DNA of 64,000 nt, from NCBI RefSeq assembly GCF_000612505.1, contig NZ_CP004078.1:2643252-2707251 (forward strand). The letters run 5' to 3'. Source of the DNA: Paenibacillus sabinae T27. Lineage in GTDB: Bacteria; Bacillota; Bacilli; Paenibacillales; Paenibacillaceae. Shown here piece after piece: positions 34,484 through 43,850 of this stretch. The first letter of the stretch is position 1, and every line of letters starts with the position of its first letter. The position numbers were made by a program, and so were the translations under genes. Under the pieces are notes generated by a model. It did no database searches and was not told the origin of the DNA. It saw only the letters and a list, made by a program, of their open reading frames with translations.

Positions 34484-35560
34484 TTAGAGCACCAGAGAAC
34501 CTACAATACCTCCGAGAATACCGGCGGCCAGGACCGAGAGGAAGACGAACGCCAAGACCCGGCGCGGAAATGAACGGTATACCATAAGCAGGGACGGCAG
34601 GCTGATCGTCGGCAGCGTCACAAGCAGCGCCCCGGCAACGCCCGTTCCAAATCCGAACGAAAGAAAGGTTCCGATAATCGGAATTTCAGCGGCAGTCGGA
34701 ATCACAAACAAGGTGCCAGCGATCGCGAAAATAATGACGGCGAGAATGCCACTGGCCACGCCCGCTCCAAGAGAAGGGAACATCCAGGCCCGCGCCGCTC
34801 CAAGCAGGAGAACCGTTACGATATAGGCAGGAACGACGGCAAAAAGCATTTTTCCCGCAGCGGCGATCCAGCGAAGCAGCAGCGGTCCTTCATTTTCGGC
34901 AGATGGCTTCTCCGGCTCGGCAATCGCCCCCGGAACCGCCGTATCTCCGGCGAATTTATTGGCGAAGTAACTGATCCCGAACGTAATGGCAATTCCGAAT
35001 ACGATCCGCATCAACGTAAACTTCCACGACAATACAAAGGTCATGAAAATGAGGGTCGCCGGATTTAGGACCGGATTGCCGATCCAGAACGCGAGCGCGG
35101 CGCCTACCGATACATTCTTCTTTCGTAAACCAACGGCAATCGGCGCGGCACAGCATGAGCACATCATACCGGGGAGTGAAGCCAGTCCGGCGAGTGCCGT
35201 ACTCTTGAAGCTGGCCTTGCCGAGAACGCGCAGAAGCCACTGGGACGGGATAAACACCTGGACGAGCGAGCCCAGCAGAATACCAAGCACCGCAGCTTTC
35301 CATACCGATTTGAAATAGGCAGCCGCATAATCCAGCGCAGCTTGCAGCGAAGGCGCGGGAGCCGCGGCTTCCTTGCCGGTCAAAATGGAAGAACCGATCG
35401 AATGCTCGGCGGCCGCCTTAAACGCTTTGTGGTAGTAAGGCCACCACTTGACGTATGTGAGACCGGCTATAGCGATAACGAGAAAGATAACCGCTAGCGC
35501 TACGGCTTTGAAATCTCCGGATTTTTGGGGCACCGATGAACTGCTTGTTGCTGGTGACAT
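34484..35560 (-). CDS. Permease of the UPF0718/DUF318 (ArsP-like) family
   Basis: 358 residues with about 8-10 TM helices. The hallmark PGMMCSCCAAPIAVGLRKK has three cysteines (134, 136, 137) in the first repeat, and AFWIGNPVLNPATL follows. A second, cysteine-free repeat has GTFLSFGFGTGVAGALL. Members include the organoarsenical exporter ArsP and uncharacterised Cys-containing permeases. It is divergent from selD-mnmH across ~157 bp, so transport of a selenium, arsenic or other thiol-reactive species is possible but not shown. The ATG at 35560 has GGAGGTCA upstream. Confidence 0.8.
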   Translation of the reverse strand: MSPATSSSSVPQKSGDFKAVALAVIFLVIAIAGLTYVKWWPYYHKAFKAAAEHSIGSSILTGKEAAAPAPSLQAALDYAAAYFKSVWKAAVLGILLGSLVQVFIPSQWLLRVLGKASFKSTALAGLASLPGMMCSCCAAPIAVGLRKKNVSVGAALAFWIGNPVLNPATLIFMTFVLSWKFTLMRIVFGIAITFGISYFANKFAGDTAVPGAIAEPEKPSAENEGPLLLRWIAAAGKMLFAVVPAYIVTVLLLGAARAWMFPSLGAGVASGILAVIIFAIAGTLFVIPTAAEIPIIGTFLSFGFGTGVAGALLVTLPTISLPSLLMVYRSFPRRVLAFVFLSVLAAGILGGIVGSLVL

Positions 35561-35594
35561 AACAATAAATGACCTCCATCTGTATAAACTCGAA

Positions 35595-35612
35595 ATGTTA
35601 CAATTATAACAT
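35595..35612 (-). promoter_or_regulatory. Near-palindromic -10 region of the permease promoter
   Basis: ATGTTACAATTATAACAT is an 18-bp imperfect palindrome (6-bp perfect arms). Read on the - strand it contains TATAAT, a likely -10 for the permease gene. A repressor bound here would block the promoter. Its cognate is unknown. Confidence 0.45.
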
Positions 35613-35717
35613 AGCAGGGAAGCTGGAAAAGCTTTATTTTGCGAAAATATACAAGAATGATGTAAAATATTAGGTACTGTGATTTTTTGAATTCATTCCT
35701 AAGGAGTTGAGTCTGTT

Positions 35718-36767
35718 ATGTCTCAAACTGAAACAATAAAGCTGACCTCATTATCCAGCAAAGGAGGGTGCGGCTGCAAAATCGGCCCCGCTGATCTGAT
35801 GCAGGTGATCCGGAATTTGCCGAAATCGGTACCGAACCCGAATCTGCTGGTCGGACTCGATACGAGTGACGACGCCGGTGTCTACAAGCTGACCGATGAC
35901 TTGGCGCTGGTTCAGACGGTGGACTTCTTTACACCGATTGTCGATGATCCTTATTCATTCGGCCAAATCGCCGCCGCCAACGCGCTGAGCGATATTTATG
36001 CCATGGGCGGAAAGCCGCTGACCGTGCTCAACATTGTCGCTTTTCCGATTTCTACGCTGGATAAAAGCATTCTAGCCGACATTCTGCGCGGCGCGGCGGA
36101 CAAGGTGAGCGAAGCGGGCGCGACGCTGGTCGGCGGCCATTCCATCGATGACAAAGAGCCTAAATTCGGCCTTGCCGTAACCGGCCTTGTGCATCCGGAT
36201 CAAGTCCGGACCAACGCCGGCGCACAGCCGGGGGACAAGCTGATCCTGACCAAGCCGATCGGGGTCGGCATACTGACCACCTCGATCAAGAAAGGGCGCC
36301 TATCTCCAGAAGAAACCGCGCGGCTGACGGCGGTCATGTCCACACTCAACAAAACGGCGGCCGAAGTGATGGGCTCCTATGAAGTTCACGCCTGCACGGA
36401 CGTTACGGGCTTCGGCCTGCTCGGACATGCTTCGGAAATGGCGAAGGGCAGCGGGAACGGACTCGTAATCTGGAAAGACGCCGTTCCGGTGCTGCCTAGA
36501 GCGCGCGAGCTGGCGGAGGAAGGCTTCGTTCCCGGAGGAACGCGCAATAACTTTGCCCATCTGGAAGGCACGGTCATCTATCCCGAATCGCTGGATCAGA
36601 TCGGCCGTTTTCTGCTGTGTGATGCCGTCACCTCAGGGGGATTGCTGATCTCCGTGGCCGGTCAAGAGAGCGAATCACTTCTGGCAGCTCTGGCAGCCGC
36701 CGGCGTAGAAGCAGCTATCATTGGAGAAGTTACCGCCGAGAATCCGGGACTGATTACGGTGATCTAA
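35718..36767 (+). CDS. selD: Selenide, water dikinase SelD
   Basis: 349 residues. The N-terminal loop KGGCGCK holds Cys18 (equivalent to the catalytic Cys17 of E. coli SelD) and Lys21; it is a Cys form, not a Sec form. The metal-binding DDAGVY, DFFTPIVDDPY, NALSDIYAMGG and a VGGHSIDD segment identify the AIRS-like synthetase. It makes selenophosphate from selenide and ATP. The ATG at 35718 follows AAGGAG. It is followed 22 bp later by mnmH, so selenophosphate here feeds tRNA selenation; selA/selB are not in this window. Confidence 0.95.
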   Translation: MSQTETIKLTSLSSKGGCGCKIGPADLMQVIRNLPKSVPNPNLLVGLDTSDDAGVYKLTDDLALVQTVDFFTPIVDDPYSFGQIAAANALSDIYAMGGKPLTVLNIVAFPISTLDKSILADILRGAADKVSEAGATLVGGHSIDDKEPKFGLAVTGLVHPDQVRTNAGAQPGDKLILTKPIGVGILTTSIKKGRLSPEETARLTAVMSTLNKTAAEVMGSYEVHACTDVTGFGLLGHASEMAKGSGNGLVIWKDAVPVLPRARELAEEGFVPGGTRNNFAHLEGTVIYPESLDQIGRFLLCDAVTSGGLLISVAGQESESLLAALAAAGVEAAIIGEVTAENPGLITVI

Positions 36768-36789
36768 GACATAAGAAGGAGAGAGGGCA

Positions 36790-37863
36790 TTGTTTCAGGA
36801 TATTTCGCTCGAAGAGCTTCGGGCGCTACAAGCACGCAAAGAGATGACGATCGTCGATGTCCGCTCCCCATCCGAGTACAGAGATTCTACCATTCCCGGC
36901 AGCCTGAATATTCCTCTCTTCGACGATGCGGAGAGAGCCGAAGTCGGCACACTGTACAAGCAGACAAGCATTCAGGCGGCCAAAGATCGCGGGCTGGAGC
37001 TGGTCTCCGCCAAGCTCCCGGCATTTATCCGGCAGTTCGGGGGAATTCCAGGGAATAAGGCGGTGTTCTGCTGGAGAGGGGGCATGCGAAGCCGGACGAC
37101 GGCGACTCTGCTCTCCTTGATGGACATCCATGTGTACCGTCTGACCGGAGGATACAAAGCCTACCGGAAATGGGTCGTCGAGACGCTGGAATCGTATGAT
37201 TTCAAGCCCCATTCCTACATCATTAACGGCAATACCGGAACGGGCAAAACGGCGCTGCTGCACCGCCTTCGGCATCACGGGTATCCCGTGATCGATCTGG
37301 AAGGTCTGGCAGGGCACCGGGGCTCGATCTTCGGACAGGTTGGCCTTCAAGCCAACAACCAGAAAACCTTCGACAGCCTGCTGCTGGAACAGCTGATCCA
37401 GCTTGAACAATCGCCGTATGTGCTGTTTGAAGCGGAGAGCATGCGGATCGGGAAGGTTGTCATGCCGCCGTTCATGGGCCGGCAGAAAGAGACCGGTACC
37501 CAGATTCGAATCGAAATGCCGCTGGAAGCCAGGGTTGCGCAGATCATGACGGATTATCGGCCCCATGAGCATCAGGAAGAGATTCTGGCGGCGTTCCGCA
37601 GAATCAAATCCCGTATTCATGTGCCCATTGCCGCAGAGATCGACCGGTGCCTGATTTCCGGAAATTTCGAGAACGCGATCCTGCTGCTGCTGGAGCACTA
37701 TTATGACCCCAAATACGACTATACCGCTGAACTGTACGGCGAATCCGAAAAAATCAGGCTGACCGTAAACAATGTTGAGGAAGCCGAGAAGGCAATAGCC
37801 GCTTTACTGCAAGAACGTCATGCCAGGTCTACGAGCCTGGGAGAACGGCGTTTACATGTGTAA
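36790..37863 (+). CDS. mnmH: tRNA 2-selenouridine synthase MnmH (SelU)
   Basis: 357 residues. The N-terminal rhodanese domain (~1-130) carries the catalytic Cys94 in FCWRGGMRS. A P-loop domain follows with GNTGTGKT (147-154). The protein replaces sulfur by selenium at wobble U34 of certain tRNAs (mnm5s2U to mnm5se2U), using selenophosphate from SelD. The start is TTG at 36790 with AGGAGAG about 7 nt upstream. The two-gene selD-mnmH operon is followed by a terminator at 37935. Confidence 0.95.
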   Translation: MFQDISLEELRALQARKEMTIVDVRSPSEYRDSTIPGSLNIPLFDDAERAEVGTLYKQTSIQAAKDRGLELVSAKLPAFIRQFGGIPGNKAVFCWRGGMRSRTTATLLSLMDIHVYRLTGGYKAYRKWVVETLESYDFKPHSYIINGNTGTGKTALLHRLRHHGYPVIDLEGLAGHRGSIFGQVGLQANNQKTFDSLLLEQLIQLEQSPYVLFEAESMRIGKVVMPPFMGRQKETGTQIRIEMPLEARVAQIMTDYRPHEHQEEILAAFRRIKSRIHVPIAAEIDRCLISGNFENAILLLLEHYYDPKYDYTAELYGESEKIRLTVNNVEEAEKAIAALLQERHARSTSLGERRLHV

Positions 37864-37934
37864 GAGGCGGCCAGACTCCGCTCTTCAGCCGTGAAATTCC
37901 ACATATGAAGCTTGAATTACTCCGAATGAATCTT

Positions 37935-37966
37935 TTAATCCCCGGACCCCCGGGGATTTTTGTTTT
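37935..37966 (+). terminator. Terminator after selD-mnmH
   Basis: AATCCCCGG and CCGGGGATT form a strong stem around a very short ACC loop, followed by TTTTGTTTT. Confidence 0.88.
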
Positions 37967-37993
37967 AGATTCACATCCGGTGAAATCTATCAT

Positions 37994-38034
37994 TTGACAG
38001 CGGCTGATATAATATAAACTAAACGATAGCCGCT
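37994..38034 (+). promoter_or_regulatory. Promoter/inverted-repeat region upstream of the MFS gene
   Basis: TTGACA (37994-37999) overlaps AGCGGCT (37999-38005), which is repeated inverted as AGCCGCT (38028-38034); TATAAT lies between. The hexamer spacing is not ideal. It may be a regulated promoter, but no regulator gene is adjacent. Confidence 0.35.
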
Positions 38035-38070
38035 ATATTATTTGTAGCTAGAAACGGAGGATAAACTGCT

Positions 38071-39288
38071 ATGACTTCATCCATTGCCGAAATGGATTCC
38101 GACAGACACAGGAGAGGATTATCGAGCGGCCTGATTCTTATGCTCGCCATAACGTCCGGACTGGGCGTGGCCAACCTTTATTACAATCAGCCGCTGCTGG
38201 CCGACATCGGACGCGCCTTCAACGCGTCTCCGGGCGAGGTCGGATATGTCTCCATGTTCACGCAAATCGGCTATGCCTTGGGCATGCTGCTGTTCGTGCC
38301 GCTAGGGGATATCCGCGAAAAACGCAAGCTCATTTCACTGCTGTTGATTTGTGTCGCCCTGTCATTGGTGAGCTTTGCCGAATCCCGCAGTCTTGGGTGG
38401 ATGTATTTCGCCAGCTTTGCGATCGGCTTCACGACCGTTACTCCGCAGATCATTGTTCCGCTGGCGGCGCAGCTGGCACAGCCGGAGGAGAGAGGAAGGG
38501 TCATCGGGACGGTCATGAGCGGCCTGCTGTTCGGGATTCTGCTTGCCCGCACCGTATCGGGCATTGTCGGCGACCTGTTTGGCTGGAGATCCATGTACTG
38601 GATTGCGGCCGCCTGTATGCTGCTGCTTTCGCTGCTCATGTATCGCCAGCTCCCCGCCACGAAGCCGCAGGTGTCGGCTTCTTACGGCGCGCTTCTTCGC
38701 TCCATGCTTCAGCTCGCCCGGAAGTACGCCACCCTGCGCGAGGCTTCCTTGATTGGCGCCTGCATGTTCGGCAGCTTCAGCGTGTTCTGGACTTCGCTGA
38801 CCTTCTTCCTGGAGGGCCCGCCTTATCACTACACCAGCTCGATTGCCGGGCTGTTCGGTCTCGTCGGCGTCGCCGGTGCGGCCGGAGCGCCGATCGTCGG
38901 CCGACTTGCTGACAAAGTCCCGCCTTATCGAATCATCGGCGCACTTATTCTCCTGACGCTGTTGTCATTCGTACTGTTTGGCTTGACCGGCTTCTCCATC
39001 GCCTTTCTGATTGCCGGCGTCGTCATTCTGGATCTGGGTATCCAGGGGACGCAGGTCAGCAATCAGGCAAGAATTTATGCCCTTGAGCCCGCTGCCCGAA
39101 GCCGCATCAACACAGTGTTCATGGTCAGCACCTTCGCCGGCGGCTCCATCGGCTCGACGCTGGGTAGCTTCGCTTGGCATACCAGGGGCTGGATAGGCGT
39201 CTGCCTGGCCGGCGGCGGCCTGGTCTTCGCCGCGTTTGCCGTTTGGTCGGCGCACCGCATGACTGGCCGGAAGCCGCAGCGCGCATGA
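38071..39288 (+). CDS. MFS transporter (efflux type)
   Basis: 405 residues, 12 predicted TM helices. It has YYNQPLLADIGRAF in TM1/loop and PLGDIREKRKL as the loop 2-3 motif, here atypical (D-x-R-x-x-R/K conserved). ARTVSGIVGDLFGWRSMYWI matches motif C-like efflux members of the YtbD/CynX-type group. The substrate is unknown. The ATG at 38071 follows CGGAGGA. Confidence 0.82.
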   Translation: MTSSIAEMDSDRHRRGLSSGLILMLAITSGLGVANLYYNQPLLADIGRAFNASPGEVGYVSMFTQIGYALGMLLFVPLGDIREKRKLISLLLICVALSLVSFAESRSLGWMYFASFAIGFTTVTPQIIVPLAAQLAQPEERGRVIGTVMSGLLFGILLARTVSGIVGDLFGWRSMYWIAAACMLLLSLLMYRQLPATKPQVSASYGALLRSMLQLARKYATLREASLIGACMFGSFSVFWTSLTFFLEGPPYHYTSSIAGLFGLVGVAGAAGAPIVGRLADKVPPYRIIGALILLTLLSFVLFGLTGFSIAFLIAGVVILDLGIQGTQVSNQARIYALEPAARSRINTVFMVSTFAGGSIGSTLGSFAWHTRGWIGVCLAGGGLVFAAFAVWSAHRMTGRKPQRA

Positions 39289-39408
39289 CATACTGGTCAT
39301 GCTGAACTCTACCAGAATAAACCTGCCCTTTTGAATCAGACCGTAGGGCTCACATCCCTAGATGCACAAATACTCGCAATATAAGGTCACGGTCTCCGTC
39401 CGATTATC

Positions 39409-40269
39409 CTAAAATGGAGCAAGCCGGCTTCGGTATTCACTCGGTGACTGTCCGAACCAGCTTCGGAACTGCTTGGAGAAGTAGAGCGCGTCGTTGAACC
39501 CGACGGATGATGAGACCTCATCTATCGTAAGCGCTCTGCTGGCCAGCAGTTCCTTTGCTTTGTCCATTCGGATCTTCATCAGATACTGCTTGGGGGACAG
39601 GCCCGTCCGTTCTTTAAAGGCTTTGGAGAAATGGGCCCGGTGATAGCCCAAAGAGGATGCGATCTGGCCGATGCCGAGCTGCTGATGATACTGCAGGGAT
39701 ATCCAGCGTATAGCTTGCTCAACCTGCCGGTCGATCATCTCCGGTTGCTCTGCCGCCCCATTCTCCAGATTACGGCTGACAAGACCCAATCGGTGAAGCA
39801 GCAATCTCATCCAGCCCGACGCCTCCAGGCTTTCCAGCCCGGGGTAGGGCGATTGGCGGAAAGACAGCCGAATCCTTTGGTATATGGAATGCAGAGCGGC
39901 GGCATCTGCGCCCTGAAGCACCGGTTTCTCCGGACTAAGCCCGGCTTCACTCAGCAGCCTCAAAGCCTGCTCACCCTGAACCGCCGCCCACACATAATGC
40001 CAGGGCGTCCGCTTGTCGGATTCATAGCTAAACAATTTACCCGGCGTAATGAGAAACGTGTCTCCCGCCTGGCATACATAAGCATGACCCTCGCTTACGA
40101 ACACGCCTTGACCGGACAGGATGGTATGAACCAAATAGTAATCGTGAACGGAAGGGCCGACTTTATGGCCCGGTTTGGGACTGCCCTCTCCGCTGAACAG
40201 AACCGTGAGTTCTCTCGCCTCAGGCTGCAGGTTAATGCCGATTTCAAATTGATAATGGTCAGAATTCAT
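39409..40269 (-). CDS. AraC-family regulator with N-terminal cupin domain
   Basis: 286 residues. The N-terminal ~150 form an AraC-type cupin arm (SVHDYYLVHTILSGQGVF). The two C-terminal HTH motifs (~185-280) include IASSLGYHRAHFSKAFKERTG and a second helix set in IDEVSSSVGFNDALYFSKQFRSWFGQSPSEYR. It is divergent from the GH4 gene melA, so it probably activates melA in response to an alpha-galactoside. The 247-bp divergent gap holds no clear palindrome. Confidence 0.85.
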   Translation of the reverse strand: MNSDHYQFEIGINLQPEARELTVLFSGEGSPKPGHKVGPSVHDYYLVHTILSGQGVFVSEGHAYVCQAGDTFLITPGKLFSYESDKRTPWHYVWAAVQGEQALRLLSEAGLSPEKPVLQGADAAALHSIYQRIRLSFRQSPYPGLESLEASGWMRLLLHRLGLVSRNLENGAAEQPEMIDRQVEQAIRWISLQYHQQLGIGQIASSLGYHRAHFSKAFKERTGLSPKQYLMKIRMDKAKELLASRALTIDEVSSSVGFNDALYFSKQFRSWFGQSPSEYRSRLAPF

Positions 40270-40516
40270 GAGACCCTCCAGCTTTAGAATGCCTGTATTT
40301 TTCGCTTTCGGCTTAATTTAAGTATACGACAAAACTCCATATGCTCCTTTTATTCCTCCATATAAATTCCTAAGGTTCTGTCCTATAGTAGGAAGAGAAG
40401 ATAAGGGAACGAAATCACCGGCACATCGCAATTTTCCTGGGTTTATTAAAGCTTCTTTTACAAGAAACGCACTGTGATCCCGTATTCGTCTCCCGACATA
40501 AGGAGGAATAGAATCA

Positions 40517-41815
40517 ATGTCAAAAATTACATTCATCGGAGCAGGAAGCACGGTTTTCGCCAAAAATGTACTGGGTGACTGCATGATGACGCCCGCGCTT
40601 CAAGGATTTGAACTGGCGCTGTACGATATTGATGCCCGGCGGCTGTCGGATTCGGAGAATATGCTCCTTAACCTGAAGCAGAGCAGCGGCAGCACCTGTG
40701 AGATCAAGGCCTACACCGACCGCAAAGAAGCGCTGCGCGGTGCCAAATATGTGGTTAATGCCATTCAAGTAGGCGGATACGATCCCTGCACCATCACCGA
40801 TTTTGAAATCCCGAAGAAATACGGCTTGCGTCAGACGATTGCCGACACTGTCGGCATCGGCGGTATTTTCCGCAACCTGCGCACGATTCCGGTGATGCTC
40901 GATTTTGCCGCAGATATCCGTGAAGCGTGTCCGGACGCGCTCTTTATGAACTATACGAACCCGATGGCCGTGTTGACGAATGTGATGAACACCTACGGCG
41001 GCGTGAATACCGTCGGCCTGTGCCACAGCGTGCAGGTATGCGTGCCGCATCTTTTCGAGCATTTGGGCCTTGAGCAGGAAGGCGTTAAGACGAAGATCGC
41101 CGGAATCAATCATATGGCATGGCTGCTTGAAGTTACCAAGGACGGGAAGGATCTGTACCCCGAAATTAAAAGACGGGCCGCCGAGAAGCAAAAGGAACCG
41201 CATAGCGACATGGTCCGTTACGAAATTATGCAGAAATTCGGCTATTACAATACCGAATCTTCGGAGCATACGGCGGAGTATCATCCTTATTTCATAAAGC
41301 GGAACTATCCCGAGCTGATCGACCGCTTTCAAATTCCGCTGGACGAATATCCGCGCCGCTGTGTAGAGCAGATCGATCGTTGGGAGCATATGCGCGAGGA
41401 GCTGGTCAATAACCGCAATCTGGTGCATGAGCGTTCGCATGAGTATGCGTCGTATATCATCGAAGCGATGGAGACGAACGTTCCATACAAAATCGGCGGC
41501 AATGTCATGAACACCGGCCTCATCACCAACCTGCCAAGAGAGGCTTGCGTAGAGGTGCCGTGTCTCGTCGACCGCAGCGGAATCCAGCCAACCTTTATCG
41601 GTGACCTGCCGCCGCAGCTTGCGGCGCTGAATCGCACGAATATTAATACCCAGCTTCTGACCATCGAAGCCGCAATCACGCGAAAGAAAGAGCATATCTA
41701 TCATGCGGCAATGCTCGATCCCCATACGGCGGCAGAGCTGTCCATGGATGACATCGTGAGCATGTGCGACGATCTGATTGCCGCTCATGGTGAATGGCTC
41801 CCAAGCTATGAATAA
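40517..41815 (+). CDS. melA: GH4 alpha-galactosidase (MelA type)
   Basis: 432 residues. The N-terminal Rossmann region (FIGAGSTVFAKNVLGD) binds NAD+. NYTNPMAVLTNVMN, the metal-binding GLCHSVQ (Cys and His) and GINHMAWLLEV are GH4 signatures, and the resemblance is to MelA-type alpha-galactosidases or alpha-glucosidases rather than 6-phospho-glycosidases. The enzyme uses NAD+ and Mn2+ in a redox-elimination mechanism. The ATG at 40517 follows AAGGAGGA. No sugar transporter is adjacent, so uptake genes must be elsewhere. Confidence 0.88.
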   Translation: MSKITFIGAGSTVFAKNVLGDCMMTPALQGFELALYDIDARRLSDSENMLLNLKQSSGSTCEIKAYTDRKEALRGAKYVVNAIQVGGYDPCTITDFEIPKKYGLRQTIADTVGIGGIFRNLRTIPVMLDFAADIREACPDALFMNYTNPMAVLTNVMNTYGGVNTVGLCHSVQVCVPHLFEHLGLEQEGVKTKIAGINHMAWLLEVTKDGKDLYPEIKRRAAEKQKEPHSDMVRYEIMQKFGYYNTESSEHTAEYHPYFIKRNYPELIDRFQIPLDEYPRRCVEQIDRWEHMREELVNNRNLVHERSHEYASYIIEAMETNVPYKIGGNVMNTGLITNLPREACVEVPCLVDRSGIQPTFIGDLPPQLAALNRTNINTQLLTIEAAITRKKEHIYHAAMLDPHTAAELSMDDIVSMCDDLIAAHGEWLPSYE

Positions 41816-41844
41816 TTCACCTGAATAGACGCCTAACGATCAGA

Positions 41845-41880
41845 GACCCGGTCTTTTTCAAGACTCCGGGTTTCTTTGTT
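41845..41880 (+). terminator. Terminator after melA
   Basis: ACCCGG-tCTT and AAGa-CCGGGT form an imperfect stem, followed by TTCTTTGTTT. Confidence 0.75.
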
Positions 41881-41934
41881 TAATGGTGGTCATAATGGAC
41901 AAACCAAATCCATATCCCTATAACAGGTGATTTT

Positions 41935-42771
41935 ATGGGCAAAGGGGAGATTGGATTGAACGAATTCGTTGCCAGGTCGCTGGATGAAATACGATTTTGG
42001 TCCAGAATTATGAAGGAGCACTCCCTGTTTCTCGGATTGGGCTTCAGATGCGAGGATACTCAGCTAAAAGAGGAGGCCAACCGGTTTTATAAGATTTTTG
42101 AGGATATTGAGAGGAGAGCCCACGAATTTCAGGTCAATACCGATCCACAAACGATCCAGGCATTTAATACCGAAGTATCCATTGCCGCGACACAGATTTG
42201 GGCTTTTAAACGAAGGGTGCTGGGATTGATCCTGCGCTGCAAGCTTCCCGGACAAACCAACTTCCCCCTGCTGGTAGACCATGTGAGCAGGGAAGCGAAT
42301 TATTTCAGAAACCGCCTGATAGAACTCAATACGGGGAATCTCGAGCCGCTGCCGGATGCGATTATCGATGAAAATGTATTCTTCTTAAAAATCATGGCAG
42401 ATCACGCCAAATTCATCGGTCATTTGCTCGACCCGTCCGAACGGAAATTGGTAGAACAGGCGCGGGAGTTCAGTCAAGATTTTGATATGCTGGTGTTCCA
42501 AGCGACCGATTTAAGCAGCATGCGCCCTCAATCACAAACCGTTCCGCTGCTCAGTCAATTCGTCGATGAGAACAAGGTCTCGGTCCAATCCTTGCGCGAT
42601 TTCAAGAAAACGGCGCGTGATTTAATCAATGAATGCCGGATCAAAAGCATTATTCATCCGTTGCTCGCAGACCATGTATTCCGCGAAGCGGAACGGTTCC
42701 TGTTTATTCTAGATATGTTCGAGCGGTCTTTATCGGGCGCCAGGGTAGACAAGAAGGAAATTCTGCATTAG
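41935..42771 (+). CDS. DUF2935 family protein (ferritin-like helical bundle)
   Basis: 278 residues, two homologous halves of ~130. Each half has a conserved EIRFWSRIMKEHSLFL- or FLKIMADHAKFIGH-type helix and later a LLVDHVSREANYF- or LADHVFREAERF-type helix. The repeated E..H and DH..RE patterns suggest a metal-binding four-helix bundle; the chemistry is unknown. Start is uncertain: the ATG at 41935 (after AGGTGA) is listed, and the TTG at 41956, which has AGGGGAG upstream, is an alternative. Confidence 0.75.
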   Translation: MGKGEIGLNEFVARSLDEIRFWSRIMKEHSLFLGLGFRCEDTQLKEEANRFYKIFEDIERRAHEFQVNTDPQTIQAFNTEVSIAATQIWAFKRRVLGLILRCKLPGQTNFPLLVDHVSREANYFRNRLIELNTGNLEPLPDAIIDENVFFLKIMADHAKFIGHLLDPSERKLVEQAREFSQDFDMLVFQATDLSSMRPQSQTVPLLSQFVDENKVSVQSLRDFKKTARDLINECRIKSIIHPLLADHVFREAERFLFILDMFERSLSGARVDKKEILH

Positions 42772-42799
42772 GCAACTCCACTAATAGAATAGTCAGTAC

Positions 42800-42840
42800 G
42801 CATGCCGGCAAAAATCTGTTTTGCTGCATGCTTTTTTTTT
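42800..42840 (+). terminator. Terminator after the DUF2935 gene
   Basis: GCATGC-CG-GCAAAA pairs with TTTTGC-T-GCATGC, then T8-9. Confidence 0.88.
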
Positions 42841-42919
42841 GACAACCTCCTGAAAAGAAGTATAATTACGATGAAAAAATAGCATTTATTTTACAATAGA
42901 GAAAGCCAGGGGATTTGTC

Positions 42920-43738
42920 TTGAAAATACTGACTTTGAATGCCCATGCGTGGATTGAAACCGACCAGATTAGGAAGATAGAGCAATTGGCCTCTTTTATC
43001 CGGGAGCAGGAGATTGATGTTATTGCTTTGCAAGAGGTTAACCAAACCAAAGCAGAGCAAGCGCTGCCAGATGGCGTTTTGGAACGCTATTTTCAGGCGG
43101 AACCGGGAACGGTGATCAAACAGGATAATTATGCCTACGTACTGCTGCAAAAGCTTGGGCTGCCATACTACTGGACGTGGATTCCGGTGCATACCGGATT
43201 TGTAAAATACGACGAAGGGCTGGCGATCTTAGCCCGCACCCCGATTATCGACGGCTTCAGCGAATACGTATCCGTTATACGGGATTTCGAGAATTATCGA
43301 ACGCGGAAGATAGTAGGCGTCAAGACGGAGGCCGGCGGAGAGGAAGCCTGGTTTGTCAGCGGTCATTTCGGCTGGTGGAGCGACGAAGTAGAGCCTTTCC
43401 GGAGGCAATGGGATGCCGCGCAGGCGAAGCTCGACACGCTGAAAGCATTTCCGGTGTTCGTCATGGGCGACTTCAACAATGTGGCGGAAATCCGGAATGA
43501 AGGCTATGATTACGTCACCCAAAAAGGCTGGAACGATCTCTACACATCCGCAGTGATCAAGGACGACGGAGCTACGGTCACCAAAGCGATCAAGGGCTGG
43601 GACGATAACGAGGGCAAGCTGAGGATCGATTATATTTTCTCTAACCGGTCAGTTCAGGCCAAATCCTGCCATGTCGTCATGAACGGGATCAGGGGCGCGG
43701 TCGTCTCCGATCATTTCGGGGTTGCCGCCGAGTTGTAA
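42920..43738 (+). CDS. Endonuclease/exonuclease/phosphatase-fold hydrolase
   Basis: 272 residues. It opens with MKILTLNAHAW and has the metal Glu in DVIALQEVNQ, the catalytic His in VSGHFGWW, GDFNN (Asp/Asn) and the terminal SDHFGV (Asp-His). All EEP active-site elements are present. It lacks a signal peptide, so a cytosolic phosphodiesterase or phosphatase is likely, of unknown substrate. The TTG at 42920 has AGGGGA 6-7 nt upstream. Confidence 0.82.
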   Translation: MKILTLNAHAWIETDQIRKIEQLASFIREQEIDVIALQEVNQTKAEQALPDGVLERYFQAEPGTVIKQDNYAYVLLQKLGLPYYWTWIPVHTGFVKYDEGLAILARTPIIDGFSEYVSVIRDFENYRTRKIVGVKTEAGGEEAWFVSGHFGWWSDEVEPFRRQWDAAQAKLDTLKAFPVFVMGDFNNVAEIRNEGYDYVTQKGWNDLYTSAVIKDDGATVTKAIKGWDDNEGKLRIDYIFSNRSVQAKSCHVVMNGIRGAVVSDHFGVAAEL

Positions 43739-43850
43739 GTTTCTCTTCAGAGCGGACTTACAATTCCGAATGCAAATATTTAAAGCGCTCACACTCTTTG
43801 TTTGACTGAAATTATACGATTTTTGTCACAAAATAGCTGACATCCTCAAT

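Noticed and set aside
35718..35800. Selenocysteine/SECIS element in selD
   Set aside because: The active site codon is Cys (TGC) and there is no in-frame TGA.
40520..41788. 422-residue - strand ORF opposite melA
   Set aside because: Mirror of a conserved GH4 gene; no family features and no ribosome binding site.
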